From contig CM051455.1 in assembly GCA_028274465.1 (NCBI GenBank), positions 74,572,489-74,636,488 on the forward strand: a stretch of DNA of 64,000 nucleotides. Direction: 5' to 3'. Positions 11,605 to 25,167 of the stretch are shown one piece after another (position 1 is the first letter of the stretch; every line of letters begins with the position of its first letter). The notes under the pieces were generated by a model. It was not told where the DNA came from and ran no database searches. It saw nothing but the letters and a program-made list of their open reading frames with translations. A program made the position numbers and the translations under genes. Source of the DNA: Plantago ovata. Its lineage: Eukaryota; Streptophyta; Magnoliopsida; Lamiales; Plantaginaceae.

Positions 11605-11740
<136 letters not shown>

Positions 11741-11886
11741 TCCTTCTTTTTAATTTTTTGAAAAATATAAATTCCAAATTTATATAAAAACAAAACTTTC
11801 GAAAATCGAATTAATCATAGAATCAATTGCATCCACATAAACTACATAATCACATAACATATATACGTATATACATAATCAATTAA

Positions 11887-11903
11887 CCTGGCTCTGATAC
11901 CAC
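11887..11903 (-). promoter_or_regulatory. Primer-binding site of element B (tRNA-iMet type)
   Basis: On the minus strand GTGGTATCAGAGCCAGG directly follows the LTR's CTTACA end. TGGTATCAGAGC is the usual complement of the 3' end of plant initiator tRNA-Met. F carries one change (CGGAGC) at 50861-50877. Confidence 0.88.
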
Positions 11904-14900
11904 TGTAAGAAAATATGGTCAGAGTCACCCCTAGGGTACGCAGCGGAATTTCAAAAAATTTCTTAACATGCAGGTTAATTGATCATGCATATAACATATA
12001 TAATAAACACATTAATCAGAAGACTTACAATACTCCAAAAGCAAGAATGGGAATTGAATCGATATGCCAATCGATGAAGTCTTCGTAATAGTCCGGTGAA
12101 TCTTCTCCTTCGTTGAAGTCGAAGATATCTGCAATACTTTGATTATCTGCAAGACAATAAAAGTTAGTTTCCAACTCTTTGAACCTCAACCTTGGTATCC
12201 ACGGATGAACAGCTTATCGGAAAGAATGCTAGGATATTCTTTATGTGGCCAAGAAGATGGGGCGACGATTTTCCTCCGGTGGAGAGTGGCGCGCGCGGCT
12301 AGGGTATAGAGGTAGGGGAGAGTTTTTTATTTTCTCTAAGAAAGGTAGAATAATTCTCTAAGAATTCGGCATTGAAAAAGCTCTCTAATGACCTATGTAA
12401 CATCCCGTTTTTTTTATTTATTTTTTTAATTAATTAATTATCGAATAATTTAATTATTTGGTAATTTTATTAATTTTCCTTCCGCGTTAACGGATACGTT
12501 TTGGAAGTCGTTCGATTAGTTATTTCATCGGGTGTACGAAACCAACTACGTGGGCTAGTGTAAAATCTGATTGCAAGCTTCCACCTTGAGCCCATATTTT
12601 GGCCCATTGCAGCAAGACCAACATGGAGGCCCATGTGTTAAGCCCACGAGACCTAACCAAAACCCTAACCCATTTCTCATCCTTCCTTTTCCTCTTTCTC
12701 TTCATTTTATTTTCTCTCTTTCTTTTTCCCTCTTGAGCCGTCATCCACAGATCATCATCATCTCATCTCCGTCACTTCTCCTTGCTCCTCTATCTTCCAT
12801 TTCTTCACCACCACAACCATCCATCGATCACCACTGCTCCTCCTCAACCCGTCTCCTCCATCTCCCGACTACCACAACCACCGTCGCCATCAATCATCAC
12901 TACGCCATCATCATCCCGCTTTCAACATCGGCACCATAATCATCATCATCTTCATCAACATCATCATCGTCACCGGGAAACTACCACTGCTGCCCCATCT
13001 CTGCCCGCACTGCTCCGCCCCGATTCATTCTGTACCGCCTTCGGTCCGTCTAGTTCACTCCGTCCCCACTCCGGTCCGGCTCGGTCTCTGCCATTTTCGT
13101 TCGCCTTCTCCGATTTCGTTTTCCGGTAAGAATTGTGCCTCCTTTATGTTCGTGATTTTATGGGTTCCCGATTTAAATCACGATTTGAATTCATTTTGAC
13201 ATTTAATCTCTTCTGGTTCGCAGTTCAACCAATCTCTGTTCCGTTCGAGGTAAAGTATTGTACTCTATTCGGTTTCTCTCTTTTTTTCTTTTATGACCAT
13301 TTTGCCCCTGTACCAATTATGGCCGTGAAACCTGAACCCTACCTCGATTCTGGACCAATCTAGACTAATCTTGGATCGTCTTTTGAACTGGATTTGATGA
13401 ATTCGGACTAACAGTGGCTCGATTGAAATGGTTTTCTGTTCATTTGGACTAGTTTGTTATGTTTTGGTTCATGAAGGGGTAAACTTGTGAATTCTGAAAA
13501 CTTAAGAACTTGTTTGTAACTTTTGGGTTGACCTAAGTTGACTGGCAGAGGACTCTACTGTGATCTTTGTAATTTTTGTGGACTGTTGTGTGTGTTTAAA
13601 AATTGAAAGGACCTTTCTGCAAATATTATTCTGAGGGTAATTTGGTAATTTCATGTGGTCCGGACTAAACTGTTAAATTGAGTTTGCCTTTGAGGAATCT
13701 TATGATATTGTTAAAGCTTGAAACATGTTTTCTAGAAAATGTTCAAGTTAAAGTACTTTCGGTCTTGAAGTTGAGTGACTAATTTGTTTGCTAGCTAAGG
13801 TGGTTTGTGTGTGAGAGTTTAACTTCGAGGCCCCGAGTTCGAAACCCACCTTCGCCACATCACCACTAATCTTATCTTTTTACTTTTAACTGTTTAGCTT
13901 TTTGTTCAACTTCTAGTTAGTGACTAGACACTTCCTGTTTAGGTGCTCTGTCCGCTAGCTCTTAATACGCTCTGCTTTTGAGGATCGTTGCTCGCAAAGT
14001 TCAAGGTGAGTGTTCACCCCAAAACTTATTTATTTGCGAAAAACTGGAAGACTATGTGATAACCTGTATCTATTATAATATGTTCTGTTATACGGTATGC
14101 TTCCGAGTAAAAGTAACTAAGTCCTAAGTATGGCTATATACTTATCTCTGTTTGTTACTACTCTGTTCTGGATTAACTCTTCTGCAGGAACACTTCTCGA
14201 CGTTCTGAGATCTGATTATTGTTATCTGTTTGTTTTGTATCTGTATTTGTATCTGTATCTGTTCTGTCTATTTCTGTGTGACCGGTCGATTAGGTCGTAA
14301 TTAGATCGATTAGGTCGTAATTAGGTAGGCTTGGGTAGTGAGGACTATCGAGTTTACTTGGTTATTGCCTAGTCTAATCCCTTTTAGGCGCGAGGCAGAA
14401 GTTGCTGAGGTCTATTAGGGTCGTATGTTCTGTTTCCCCAAAGTACACGGGGGTTTCTGTTTCTGTCCGGAGTTGTATACCCTCTGGAGGGAGCTAAGGG
14501 CAATCAGGGAGTAGGAGTAACAAGGCGGGCTGCACCAACGAACTTCGATTTATCTGTTCTGTCTTTCTGTATGTTATCTGTTATGTTTGTTATTTTATCT
14601 GCTGCAAAGGGTTTTGTTTTCAAACTCTTTACTTTTATTTTGTTAACTTAGAACCTCACTGAGATCCTTTATTTCACGCTCTCTTTGTTTTCAAAAATTT
14701 CTTCCTTCCAGATACTACTGAATGCACGCGAGTAGGATGCCAGCGACTGAGAGAAGGGTCTGGGATGTCTATGGAGATTTATTTTTTTTAAATAAGAAGA
14801 TGAAACTTTTTGCTTTCTTCACTAGTCGTTATTCTTTTGACTTCTAAATTACCGTTGGATTTTTTTACTTGATTCTGTTAGCGCTATGGCGCCAAATATT

Positions 14901-16620
14901 GTTATGGCATTTATTGTCAACCGTTACTTTTAAAATTATTTCGGATTTTCTCTTTTCAAGAAATTTATTTGTTTTTAAAAACCGATACCGTCACAACCTC
15001 CTTATATAGTAGTCAATAGAAGCCTAAAAAAGATTCTTTTAGACTTCATAAAGGAATAAGAACTCTAGTTCTTATTGCACAAGGAAACCAGTTTAAGTCT
15101 AGATTCATTCCCAATTAAGTTAGAACTCAATTAGGAAAATCTAACTTAACCCTTGACTTCTAATATGGGAAGGAGTCGAAACTCTCTCTCATACTACTAC
15201 TACACGCGGCCGGCCAAGGGGGGGTATGTGGGTCCCAATTTTGGGACCCACTTATAATTCGAAGGCAATTCAAACTCTAAGTAGATTTTGCCCATGTGCA
15301 TATACTAATTCTAAATTAATATATCCTTTCAAATCAAACCTCTATTATATTTCTAAAATATAATCTTTAATTGTATTTACATAAAATACAATTAATCAAT
15401 CAATTCAATTAATAATTCCAAATTATTAATTGAGCCACAAATAATTATAATTAATTCCAAATCAATTATAATTCATCAATCACAATTAATTCTAAATTAA
15501 TTGTGATTCCATCTTCAAGGATATTCGGATAAGCTGAATCACCACATAGTGTGATCCATAGGGCCTCATTGTATTAAGCAAGTGCTACACTAGGCAACAT
15601 GAAATTCCTAGACGGTTCCATTTGCAATATTAATACATGAGGACGTTTGAGAGGTTTCTCAAAGCAAACCCTTTCGTTGTGAAGTTTGTTGCGCTCAATG
15701 TGGCGATGGAAACGTCCCTTCATCTGACTGACTCGAATGCATCTGGGATCGATGATGTGTCTATCCCAATAATACATCCACGGGGCGTCTTCAGTGAGTT
15801 GCTTGGTGAATCCAATATCTATTATGACTATCATAATAATATTGATACGCTGGCCAGCGGTTTAACCAATCATAACTATGAACGACTATGAGCAGTGCTC
15901 TCCTGTGCTACACGTGAGAGATGAATCCTTCACAGAATCACTTATCACCCCCATTTGTATGTAGCCATAATCCTAGATCTGTGTCTTGGGTCAACTGCTT
16001 ATTCAGAGCTGACATCGACGGGTCCACCAAGGATATGGGGCAACAAATGTGATGATAAAGTCCTGTAAGTCCAAAGGACGACTGGCATCACTTCGACAAC
16101 TTTCCGGTTCCCATAGACACTTCGGTGTAGATTATACATCGATGAGAGTTTTCGGTGGGTACTTCCATTGTTCGGTAATCACCCTTCGAACAACTATACG
16201 GAGTTATGGGAACGTTTCTAGATTGTCTAACAATCCGTTCCGTGGTCGTGGGATCGGCTCACACTTGCTCTAACAAGTATAACCTCCATGCATACTAGTC
16301 TCACCTGGTTCATTCAGACCCCTACATCCGAGATGAACCTCGACTAGGGAGAGTTTGGGATAGATGATAACTCACACAGCTCCCACTATCTGTGTGATCG
16401 GTCATCTATCCGAGGGGACATGTTTGATATCAATACAGACAGGAATAGAGATATGACATGTTGTATGCCTAGTGTAATATAAATATGAAAGCGATACTCA
16501 ATAGTAAAACAAACAAACATATATTATATTACGTTGATCTGTGTAATAGTACATATATGCCCTTAATAAGGGCTGTATGCCCTTAATAAAGATTGTCTCC
16601 ATGACATATATACACTATCA
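11904..16620 (-). repeat. 5' LTR of copia element B, interrupted by a solo LTR
   Basis: The LTR parts 11904-12395 and 15001-16620 align end to end with 3930-6030. The break lies next to the TATA box: right of the insertion the sequence resumes CTTATATAG. In transcription direction the insertion therefore separates TATA from the start region, so this promoter is probably dead. It ends at ACACTATCA followed by AAGCT. Confidence 0.9.
12396..14995 (+). mobile_element. Solo LTR, gypsy-type, 2.6 kb
   Basis: The insert starts TGTAACATCCCG and ends CCGATACCGTCACA, with TG...CA ends, and is flanked by ACCTA (12391-12395) and ACCTC (14996-15000), a 5-bp TSD with one change. It has no gag or pol. The left part is pyrimidine-rich with CAC/ATC runs, giving spurious His/Pro/Ser ORFs (about 12571-13129), and contains a donor-like CCGGTAAGAAT near 13126. 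A 2.6 kb LTR with this start suits large Ty3/gypsy families, but lineage and strand are inferred from the end sequences only. It probably arose by LTR-LTR recombination of a full element. Confidence 0.8.
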
Positions 16621-16745
16621 AAGCTAAGAAAAGAGTATCAAGAAAGATCAAATTAACTAAACTACTAAAACTAGGAATTGAATGCTGAAAATATAAATAA
16701 GCTAAACAAAAAAAAGGAGTATAGTCCACGACAGCGGCGCCAATT
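16621..16745 (-). other. 5' leader of element A, LTR-proximal part, with degenerate primer site
   Basis: Begins with AAGCT (16621-16625), the right copy of B's TSD. On the minus strand 16742-16725 reads TGGCGCCGCTGTCGTGGA, a worn form of TGGCGCCGTTGCCGGGGA, complementary to plant tRNA-Asp. The following bases match the leader of element G (after 60936). Confidence 0.85.
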
Positions 16746-17937
16746 TGATGAACTAGATTGTCAGACTCAATTAATCAAATAAATTTGTTTTTAGCCAAAG
16801 GCAATTCACAACTACAACGAAAACCAAGGCACGTAGTGTAGAAGTAAAATAACCTCGAGTGTCGATCTCTAAGGACTATAACTAGCTTTATCTAATTTAA
16901 CTTAAACTATAAACTCAACAAACGACTTAGCACAGATTTTCTTATTAATAATAATGGAAGTTAGCGATAGTATGATCATTCAAAGCATCAGGTTAATAAT
17001 CATGCATGAAGTACTTGAACGTTTGCATAGAAATCTAAGATCATGAATTGTCCAATGTGTTCCGTTCAATTCAACACTACGAAGATAGGGGGCTTAGACA
17101 GATCAAAAAATAAAGCAATAAGTCACGTCTGAATCGCGTTACTGCCACTCATGCATAATTGAGAACCCTAGCTAAGAAATCACATACTATCACCAACGGT
17201 AGATTTAGCTACTCATAGATAAATTGCAATAAAAAAGAATCAAAGCAAGATTGAATGAAAACATGTTGAAAGAAATAAATAAAAGTAGAAAAATCGTGAG
17301 ATACAAGTTACCAACGAAGGGCGTCAATCTCCGAAGAATTGCTAACTCACAAGTAAGAATTGATAAACAACGAGGTCCAATTGCTATGCTTAATCCTCCA
17401 AATTGATAAGAAAAAGAGTCTCCTATGCTAAGAATTCCCAGAACAGGCTCTGGAGAATTTGTCTCTCAAAATAATGTGAAAAGGTATGAAAAACGTAGAG
17501 AATGGGCAAACATATATATGGAAGTCGGAAACTGGGGGGCGAATCGCCTGGGGTCCCAGGCGAACCGCCTGGTGTGCCGGGCGAACCGCCTGGGAGCTCC
17601 AGGTTGGTGGAGACGCGTTTTTGGTCTTCTTTTCCTTTTCGGACTCGGATTTTGCCTTCTAGTGACATTTAAGCTTTGAAACTCGTCCCCTAGGCCTCAA
17701 ATCACATCCGGAACCTTCTAGATACACCACGAATGTCCTCGAAACACCAAAACTTCGCCCTCTTCATAAATATTGCCCATAAAAATACGTTTTTTACCTA
17801 AAACCTGAAAATTGCAAAGAAAAGAGAAACGTGACACTATTCTAATAGAATGCACTAAAATATAAGCTAAATTAACCTAGAGGATAGCTAAATTGGTGAA
17901 AAAGACTCGAATGAAAGTGTAAAATACACATTTATCA
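16746..17937 (-). repeat. 5' LTR of Athila-like element A
   Basis: It aligns over its length, inverted, with G's LTR (59709-60914). In window orientation it begins TGATGAAC and ends TTATCA; G's ends are TGATGAAC and GTTCATCA. It contains a GGCGAATCGCC palindrome cluster (17534-17603). The right edge meets copia remnant C exactly at 17938, inside a reverse-transcriptase codon stretch. Confidence 0.9.
17534..17603. repeat. GGCGAA-CGCC palindrome cluster in the LTR of element A
   Basis: Three imperfect palindromes (GGGCGAATCGCCTGG, AGGCGAACCGCCTGG, GGGCGAACCGCCTGG) within 70 bp of AT-rich LTR. It matches the cluster in G's LTR (60052-60133). Confidence 0.85.
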
Positions 17938-18582
17938 GTGTTCAGAAACAAGTTGAGCGAGTCTGGTGAAGTAACAAGGAACAAAGCACGTCTTGTTTCT
18001 CAAGGTTACTGTCAGACTGAAGGATTGGCCTATGATGACTCATATGCTCCACTTGCAAGATTGGATGCAATTAGATTTTTCTTATCCTTTGCTGCTCATA
18101 ATGACTTTATAGTTTACCAAATGGATGTTAAAAGTGCATTTCTAAATTGTGAACTTGCTCAAGAAGTCTATCTAAAACAACCCCCCGGCTTTGAACTTCC
18201 CTTAGAAACCAAGATGGTATACAAGCTTCAGAATGTTGTATATGGTCTAAAGCAAGCACCAAAAGCTTGGTATGATACCTTGGCTAAGTTCTTGCTGGGT
18301 AATGAATTCAAGAAAGGTGAAGTTGATAAAACCTTGTTTACCATGAACCATGATGGTAAAATACTCTTATTCCAAATTTATGTGGATGACATAATATTTG
18401 GGTCTAAGGACAAACAACTTTGTGATGATTTTGCCAAGCTCATGACTAACAAGTTTGAAATGAGCATGATGGGCAAATTGAATTATTTCCTAGGATTGCA
18501 AGTCAAGCAACTCAAAGAAGGAATATTCATCAATCAAGCAAAATATGCAAAGGAAATGGCCTTTGCTGAAACATACACATAA
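17938..18582 (+). pseudogene. Copia reverse transcriptase fragment of element C
   Basis: About 214 codons are open, from [19 protein letters not shown] through [19 protein letters not shown] and the catalytic [11 protein letters not shown] (tatgtggatgac at 18379-18390) to [20 protein letters not shown]. The 5' part of pol lies beyond Athila-like A and outside the window. The 3' part, including RNase H, was removed by an internal deletion, after which the frame reads a few foreign codons and stops. Confidence 0.92.
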
Positions 18583-18589
18583 AAATGGA

Positions 18590-21500
18590 TCTGACATTAA
18601 CTAGGCAAAATACCTCTTCAACAGACTTGTTGAATGTATTGTAAAATTCAAAGTCAAGGTGGAAGAACAATACTATCTCACATATGTACCCAGTCATGTA
18701 TGGCTTAAAGATCTGCTACATATTGAAACATTTCAAGATTACGCTCAGAAACCCACTGCTTATAAATAAGTTAGTATGTAACGTGGGTAGATGTTTCTAC
18801 AATCAGCACAAGCCATTGGATGCTGACAAGAAGAAATCCAAGAAAGAAACTGACTCCAACGTTGCTGATGCTGCTGTAGTTGCTGACACAAAAGCCCCTA
18901 GCAAGAAAAGTAAGATAAGGAAAGCAGATGATGATACTCAGACTGTGCCTCATCAGCTGATCCTGTCCCAAAGAAATCAAGGACAAAAACCTACCCAAGG
19001 AAGAAGACAATTGCTAGGAAATCAGTTCCTATTGTCCATGATGTCCCTGATGATGATACTCCAGCAGTTGCTGAACTGAAAAGCAACCTGCTCAAGTGGT
19101 TGGTGTAGAAGCACTTGCTGACACTTCTACTAATCCAATTAATTTGGATACAATCACTGAAGAAAGAACTCAAGGCAGTGGAAATGCAAATCCTACCTTT
19201 GCTAGAATTGATGATATCTACATCGTAGATAATCTTGATGACACTACACTTGAACCAGCAAGTGATATTGCTGCAGACCTAAGAAAGGCTGCTATTGCTG
19301 AAGACGTTGCTAACAAAGCAACAGTTGAAAAAGAGACAGTTTTGTACAAGCAACTAGCCCAGAAAAAGAAGTTGCTGAAACAGCACAAGTTGCTGAAGAA
19401 ACAGTTGCTAACACAACAACTAGTCAAAACGTTGAGTTTGCTGAAACTCAAAATGAAGTATCATTCAACGATGCATCACATGATGCTGAGAATGCAAGAC
19501 CTAGTTCACCAGCTCCAGAAACTACTTCAATAGAAAAGATCCAATTTGTACTCACTGATATAAGCCAACAAATGGATATGGAGATTGGTGACAACTCCAA
19601 CAAATCAGTGGATCGTATTATGACCAGTAGTGAACTAAGAGGTCAAGATACTTCTGCTCAACCTGTCATTTCAGAGACAAGGGAGAATGCTGATAACACA
19701 CAGCTTTCTCAACAAGAGCATGAAAAGAAGTTTGCTGAAGATACAGTCCCAGATATTGAAGAGCCCAATGATGGTGAAAGGACTGAGTCACCTCCTGTTG
19801 TTCTGCAACAGGTAGATAACTCAAATATAGGCAAATCTTCTCTATTTTATACTTTATCATTAGCGACTATTATTGTTTCTTTACAAACTTCTCAAGATAC
19901 AAGACAGAAGCTTGCTTAGGCTTCTGCACCATAATCAACAACTCCTGCTCAGCAGGTTGGTGCAAATTTTGGTAAATTTACTAAGTTCAAAAACTTATTA
20001 CTTGTATCTAACAAAATGTTATTTCAGGATGATCAAAACAAGGAAGCTACCACAGTTCCTATTGAATTGGATATAGAAATTGCACAACCAAGTGTGCAAC
20101 ATGAGCTTGATGAAAAACAGGAGAACACTTTGACGTGCTGAGCAACTCTCAAAAGGAACACTTTCACGTGCTGCGCAACTCTCAAAAACAGGCTCAAAAG
20201 GAGAGTGTAGAAGCAACTCTCATCACTGAGGTCCATGAAGTTAGCTTAGAAGAGCTTTACTCGAACTTCAAAAAGAACACTTTGACCAAAGTTGCAAAAT
20301 CTGTCAGCAACTGGCAAAGATAAAGAAGAATGGATTTCTCAGATCTTTATTTACATCTCTCTTTTGAAAAAAAAAGAACTTCTTTACTTAAGCTTGAGAC
20401 ATTTGTCCACTCCATCCTCCCAGTAGATCTCTCATATTCGCAGGAAATGGGAACTGATCTGGTTCACACAATCAGAGAGAATATGAAGAATCAATTCAAG
20501 AGTGCCTCTCGAGCTGAACAAGTTGATATGCTTAAAGGCTCGTTTGCGCCTGTGGTGGATGATCACCACAAAATCAATGTGGAGGAAGAGGTCACAAGTC
20601 AAGCTAAGTACATGCATCTTCCATTGGTTATTCTTACTGATGATGAAGAAGAAAAAGAAGATGAGAATTTCATTGAAGATTCTAGTGATGATGATGAGGG
20701 AAAAGATTCTAAGGACTCAAAGGACAAAAAGGATGATGATGATGAATCCCAAGGTCCAAGTCCTGGTGCTGGTGGAGTAAATCAAGTTACTGATCAAGCA
20801 ACTGAACAAGAGCAAGTTGCTGAACAACCACCTTCCAGCAACCAAGAAAAATCTACTGCTCCTTCTGCTGCTGAACAAGTTGCTGAGATGAGTGAAGAAC
20901 AAGCCAGGAAGTTTGCTGAAATTGCCAAGGGCAAGGCAAAGCTTTCTGATGCCGAGTTAGCAGAAAAAGCTTTATTTGATGCCAAGGTCACTAATCCAAA
21001 CCTTGATGAAGAAGATGAACAAGATGAAAAATTTCAGACAACTGTGGCAAATATCATGGTGATAAATGTATCTGGAACACAACACTTGTCTGTTGCTCAG
21101 TCTTCTGGAGTGAAAAGCACGGAAGAATTCTTACTACTGGTGAAACTCCAGTTGTTGAGTCTCAAGAGTTGCCTCCAACAACCACTCAACCAGGAAATAT
21201 AGTGACTGAAAACCTTGGTGAAAAGGTTGCTGACTTCGACAAAGATGATGTTGAGAGCTTATCTGATTTTTCTGATGAGGAAGAAGAGATGGTCGTTAAG
21301 AATGATAAAACTGGTGAAACCCAACATTCAAACTCTTCTACTTCCTATGGAAACGACTATGAACGGAGAAAACTCAAAGGAGTTGAAGATCAGTTCGTCA
21401 CTGAATTAAAAGTCCACAATGTAACCCCATCTCTAGTGCCATTTCCCAGTGTGGATGAATAAACACCAAGAATGCAAGCTTTGTTGCAAGTGCACAAAGA

Positions 21501-22429
21501 ATGCAAAGCTGAAGATGAGGAGTTACTGGCTGAAAAACCCTTCAATGTGGAAAAGGTCTTAACTGTCTTGCTGAGACGTACACCAAATCTCACTCTAGCT
21601 CAAGTTGACGTAAGTCTACAACACAAGAGCTATGAGAAAGAAGCAATTCAAGCTCTTAAAATTGGCAAGAATGCTTTGAAAAAGGCCCAATCCATCATGG
21701 AACAGAAGGTTGCTGACACCAAAACGGCTGAAGAAAATCTGAAGATGATAAAGGCGGAGTTGTCCAAAACAAACCAACTTCAGCAAGACATGGTTGAACA
21801 CTACAACAGTTTGCACAAGCTTGCTTAAAATTGCAATGAATTTTTCTAAACTCATATTTTTTATGCTTTGCAATCCATATCTAAGGGGGAAGATACACCT
21901 CACTTCCAAAAGAAGAGCTCAAAGGATTTGCCTCCTACTGCTCCCCGCCCCCTTGCTGATGAAATTACCCGGACCGCCTACAAAAGAACCTCTTGCTGAA
22001 ACAAAGCAAAGTTCTAAAAGAAGAGCTGAAACAGATTCTGAGAGAAGTTCAGCAAAAAGGAGAAAACCTGTTGCTGATACTCCGAAATTCTGTCAACCTG
22101 ATACTCATCAAGGAAATGATGAAAATGATGACAATGATGATGACCAAACAATAGCTCAAGCTATAAAAGCTAAGCCCCTTTCTGCCAAGACTCAATCAGC
22201 TGGCACTACCAAGTTGCTTTCCTCAAGTTCTTTGGCAAAGAACTCTGAAAGTAACTCAAAGCAAAGAAGAAGGCAAAAAAGGGCTAAAGAACAAGAAGAA
22301 AAGAGGAGAGAAGCCCGTGAAGCTGTTGGGGTAGGTGTACAATACACCAAAACAAGCAACAAAGACACCACTCAGAATGTAGTAAGAAAAAAATTGGATT
22401 TCTTTATTCTAAAACTTAAAGACCTACTT
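18590..22429 (+). pseudogene. 3' additional ORF of element C, broken
   Basis: Segments in several frames match D's 3' ORF in order: VMYGLKICYILKHF (about 18690), DDIYIVDNLDDTTLEPASDIA (about 19210-19275), an intron-bearing stretch (19812-20026), MDFSDLYLHLS (20330), an acidic Asp/Glu/Ser tract (about 20635-20750), TTGETPVVES (one copy), HNVTPSLVPF and a Lys/Arg-rich end (22010-22340). A 33-bp unit is duplicated at 20123-20188, where D has its third intron-like segment. Product unknown; acidic, with likely coiled-coil stretches, and no membrane segment that I can see. Confidence 0.75.
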
Positions 22430-23250
22430 TGTAATAACACGTACATTTTTATATTATTTTTCAGAGTGGACCGGATTTGATAATTATAAGAACTTAAGGT
22501 GACAGGGTGAATTTTATCAAGGTTATTTTATGGATCGACAAATCGAGACAGAGTTGAGATATTTATTTTGGACTAAATTAGTGCCTTGGGCTAAGGGCTA
22601 TGGTGGTAATTTTATCAATCGATAAATCGAGTGAAACTTCATAATTTATTTGACCGAATTAATGACATGGACTAAGGTGGTTACGAGTGGATTGATGCTT
22701 TGTTATATTTATTGGACGGGACTAAGGGTTGAAAGGTATCATACTAAAAGTTGTTAGTCGAGACTTCGGTTGTAATTTGACTCCTATTTATATGACTTGG
22801 AGTTGAAGTATATTTAAAGGTAATTGGAATAGCCTCGATCTGCCGTCATTAATCAGGCTGGAAGGACGAAAAGACTTGAGGCAATGAAATTGAGGTTGCC
22901 GTATCTATTATATGCATGGTGGTGAGCAAGAAGAATTGATTGAGGTAATTAAGAGGTGTTTCATATGTTTATTGAAGTTTAAGTTGGAGTTGATGCAACG
23001 CATTATACTCATTCTTTATTTTATGTTTTCTTGACCATGGGTGTATGCATATACACGGATCGACATGTACGGACAATAAGGTGTGATTTATCTGTGCATG
23101 GTTGGGGTATAGAAGTTGGATTGGTTTAATAGCTTGAGGTGATTTTTAATATTTGAGGTAAGGGGATTCTTGACACTTTTGCTTCTGTTTTATAAATCAT
23201 TAAAAGTTGTGATATTTTATAAATTGTTTATATTATGAAACTGTTGATAT
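22430..23250 (+). repeat. Gypsy LTR a, left part
   Basis: Starts TGTAATAACACGTACATTTT inside copia remnant C (preceding bases TACTT are the candidate TSD; its partner is not in the window). It ends at GATAT, the left TSD of the copia composite, and continues at 52954. Confidence 0.85.
23246..23250. repeat. Target-site duplication GATAT, left copy (copia composite)
   Basis: GATAT precedes the TGTAAG start of the leftmost LTR and is repeated at 52954-52958 after the rightmost LTR's ACACTATCA. Confidence 0.9.
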
Positions 23251-25167
23251 TGTAAGAAAATATGGTCAGAGTTACCCCAAGGGTACGCAACGAAATTTCA
23301 AAAATTTTCTTAGCATACAGGTTAATTGATTATGCATATGTCGTATATATATAAACACGTCAATTAGAAGACTAACCTTACTTCCAAAGCAGCTTCCAGG
23401 TCTTCGTAATATTCTGGTGTATCTTCTCCTTCGTCGAAGTCGAAGATATCTACAATACTCTGTATATCTGCAAGACAATAAGAATTAGTTTCCAGCTCCT
23501 AGAACCTCAACCTTGGTATCCACGGATGAACAGCCTATCGGAAGAATGCTAGGATACTCTTTGTGTGACCAAGAAGACGGGGCGACAATTCCTCCGGCAG
23601 AGGTGGCGCGCGCGTGTGGCTTTAGAGAGGAGGGGAGAGCTTTTTTATTTTCTCTAAGAAAACTGGGTAGAATAACTGTGAAAGTCTATGTCAAAAGCTC
23701 TCTAATAGTCTACTATATAGTAGTCAATAGAAGCCTAAAGCATAAGCAATTAGACTTCGTAAAGGAATAAGAATTTAATTCTTATCGCACAAGAAAACCA
23801 ATATCAAGTCTAGATTCATTCCTAATCAAATTAAAACTCAATCAGGAAAATCTAACTTATCCCTTGGACTTCTAATAGAGGAAGGAGACTCCTTCCCCTA
23901 CCGTATCCATGCGCGCGCGCTTCCTAGGGACAGTAGGTGGGTCCCAATTTTGGGACCCACTTATAGTTCTAAGGCAATTCAAACTCCAAATAGATTTTGC
24001 CCAAGTGCATATGTTAATTCTAAATTAACATATCCTTTCAAATCAAACCTCTATTATATTTCCAAAATATAATCTTTAATTGTATTTACATAAAATACAA
24101 TTAATTAGCCAATTCGATTAATAATTCAAATCATTAATTGAGCCCCCAAATATTATAATTAATTCCAAATCAATTATAATCCATCAAACAATTAATTCCA
24201 AATTAATTGCGATTCCATCTTCAAGGATATTCTGATAGGCTGAATCACCACATAGTGTGACCCATAGGGCCTCATCGTATTAAGCAAGTCCTAGACTAGG
24301 CAACATGGAATTCCTAGACGGTTCCATTTGCAATATTAATACGTGAGGACGTTTGAGAGGTTTCTCAAAGCCAACCCTTTCGTTGCGAAGCCTGTTGCGC
24401 TCAACGCGACGATGGTAACGTCCCTTCATCTGACTTGCTCGAATGTATCTAGGATCGATGAAGTGTCTATCCCAATAATACATCCACGGGCGTCTCAGGG
24501 AGTTGCTTGGTTAAGATATACTTATGACCATCATAATATATCATTTGCACTGGCCAGTGATTTTACCAACACAACTATGCAGACTATGAGCAATGCTCTC
24601 CTGTGCTACACTTGAGAGATGAATCCTTCACAGAATCACTTATCATCCCCATTTGTATGTAGCCATAATCCTGGATCATGCCTTAGGTCAGCTGCTTATT
24701 CAGAGCTGACATCGACGGGTCCACCAAGGATATGGGGCAACAAATGTGATGATAAAGTCCTGTAAGTACAAAGGACGACTGGCATCACTTCGACAACTCA
24801 CCAGTTCCCATAGACACTTCGGTGTAGAGTATACATCGATGGGAGTGTCCGGTGGGTACTTCCATTATTCGATAAAGCTTCTTCGAACAACTATGCCCAG
24901 TTATGGGAACGTTTCTCGATTGTCTAACAATCCGTTCCGTGGCCGTGGGATCGGCTCACACTTGCTCCAACAAGTATAACCTCCACGCATACTAGTCTCG
25001 TCTGGTTCATTCAGACCCCTACATCCGAGATGAACCTCGACTAGGGAGAGTTTGAGATAGATGATAACTCCCACTATCTGTGTGATCGGTCATCTATCCG
25101 AGGGGACATGTTTAATATCAATACAGACAGTAATAGAGATATGACATGCTGCATGCCCGGTGTAATA
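23251..25167 (-). repeat. 3' LTR of element E, first part (split by element D)
   Basis: Starts TGTAAGAAAATATGG. It breaks at TAATA (25163-25167), the TSD of D, and resumes at 40878 with TAATA, ending ACACTATCA at 41002. It shows the same short U3 ORF as other family LTRs (24483-24280, minus). Confidence 0.9.

Larger units (their letters stand above)
17938..22429 (+). mobile_element. Remnant of SIRE-like copia element C
   Basis: The reverse transcriptase part is collinear with element D from about 31461, then jumps near 18582 to sequence matching D after about 34450, losing roughly 2.4 kb (rest of pol, hairpin array, start of the 3' ORF). It then follows D's 3' ORF to about D 38360. Both ends are cut: Athila-like A at 17937/17938 and the gypsy LTR array at 22430. 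No LTR of C remains in the window. It is more diverged than D and older than its neighbours. Confidence 0.88.

Noticed and set aside
12655..12671. AACCCTAACCC, telomere-like sequence
   Set aside because: Less than two full repeat units; common in plant 5' flanks and not a telomeric array.
12571..13129. His/Pro/Ser-rich ORFs resembling a gene exon
   Set aside because: They lie within the pyrimidine- and CAC/ATC-rich part of the solo LTR, with no domain and no conserved continuation.
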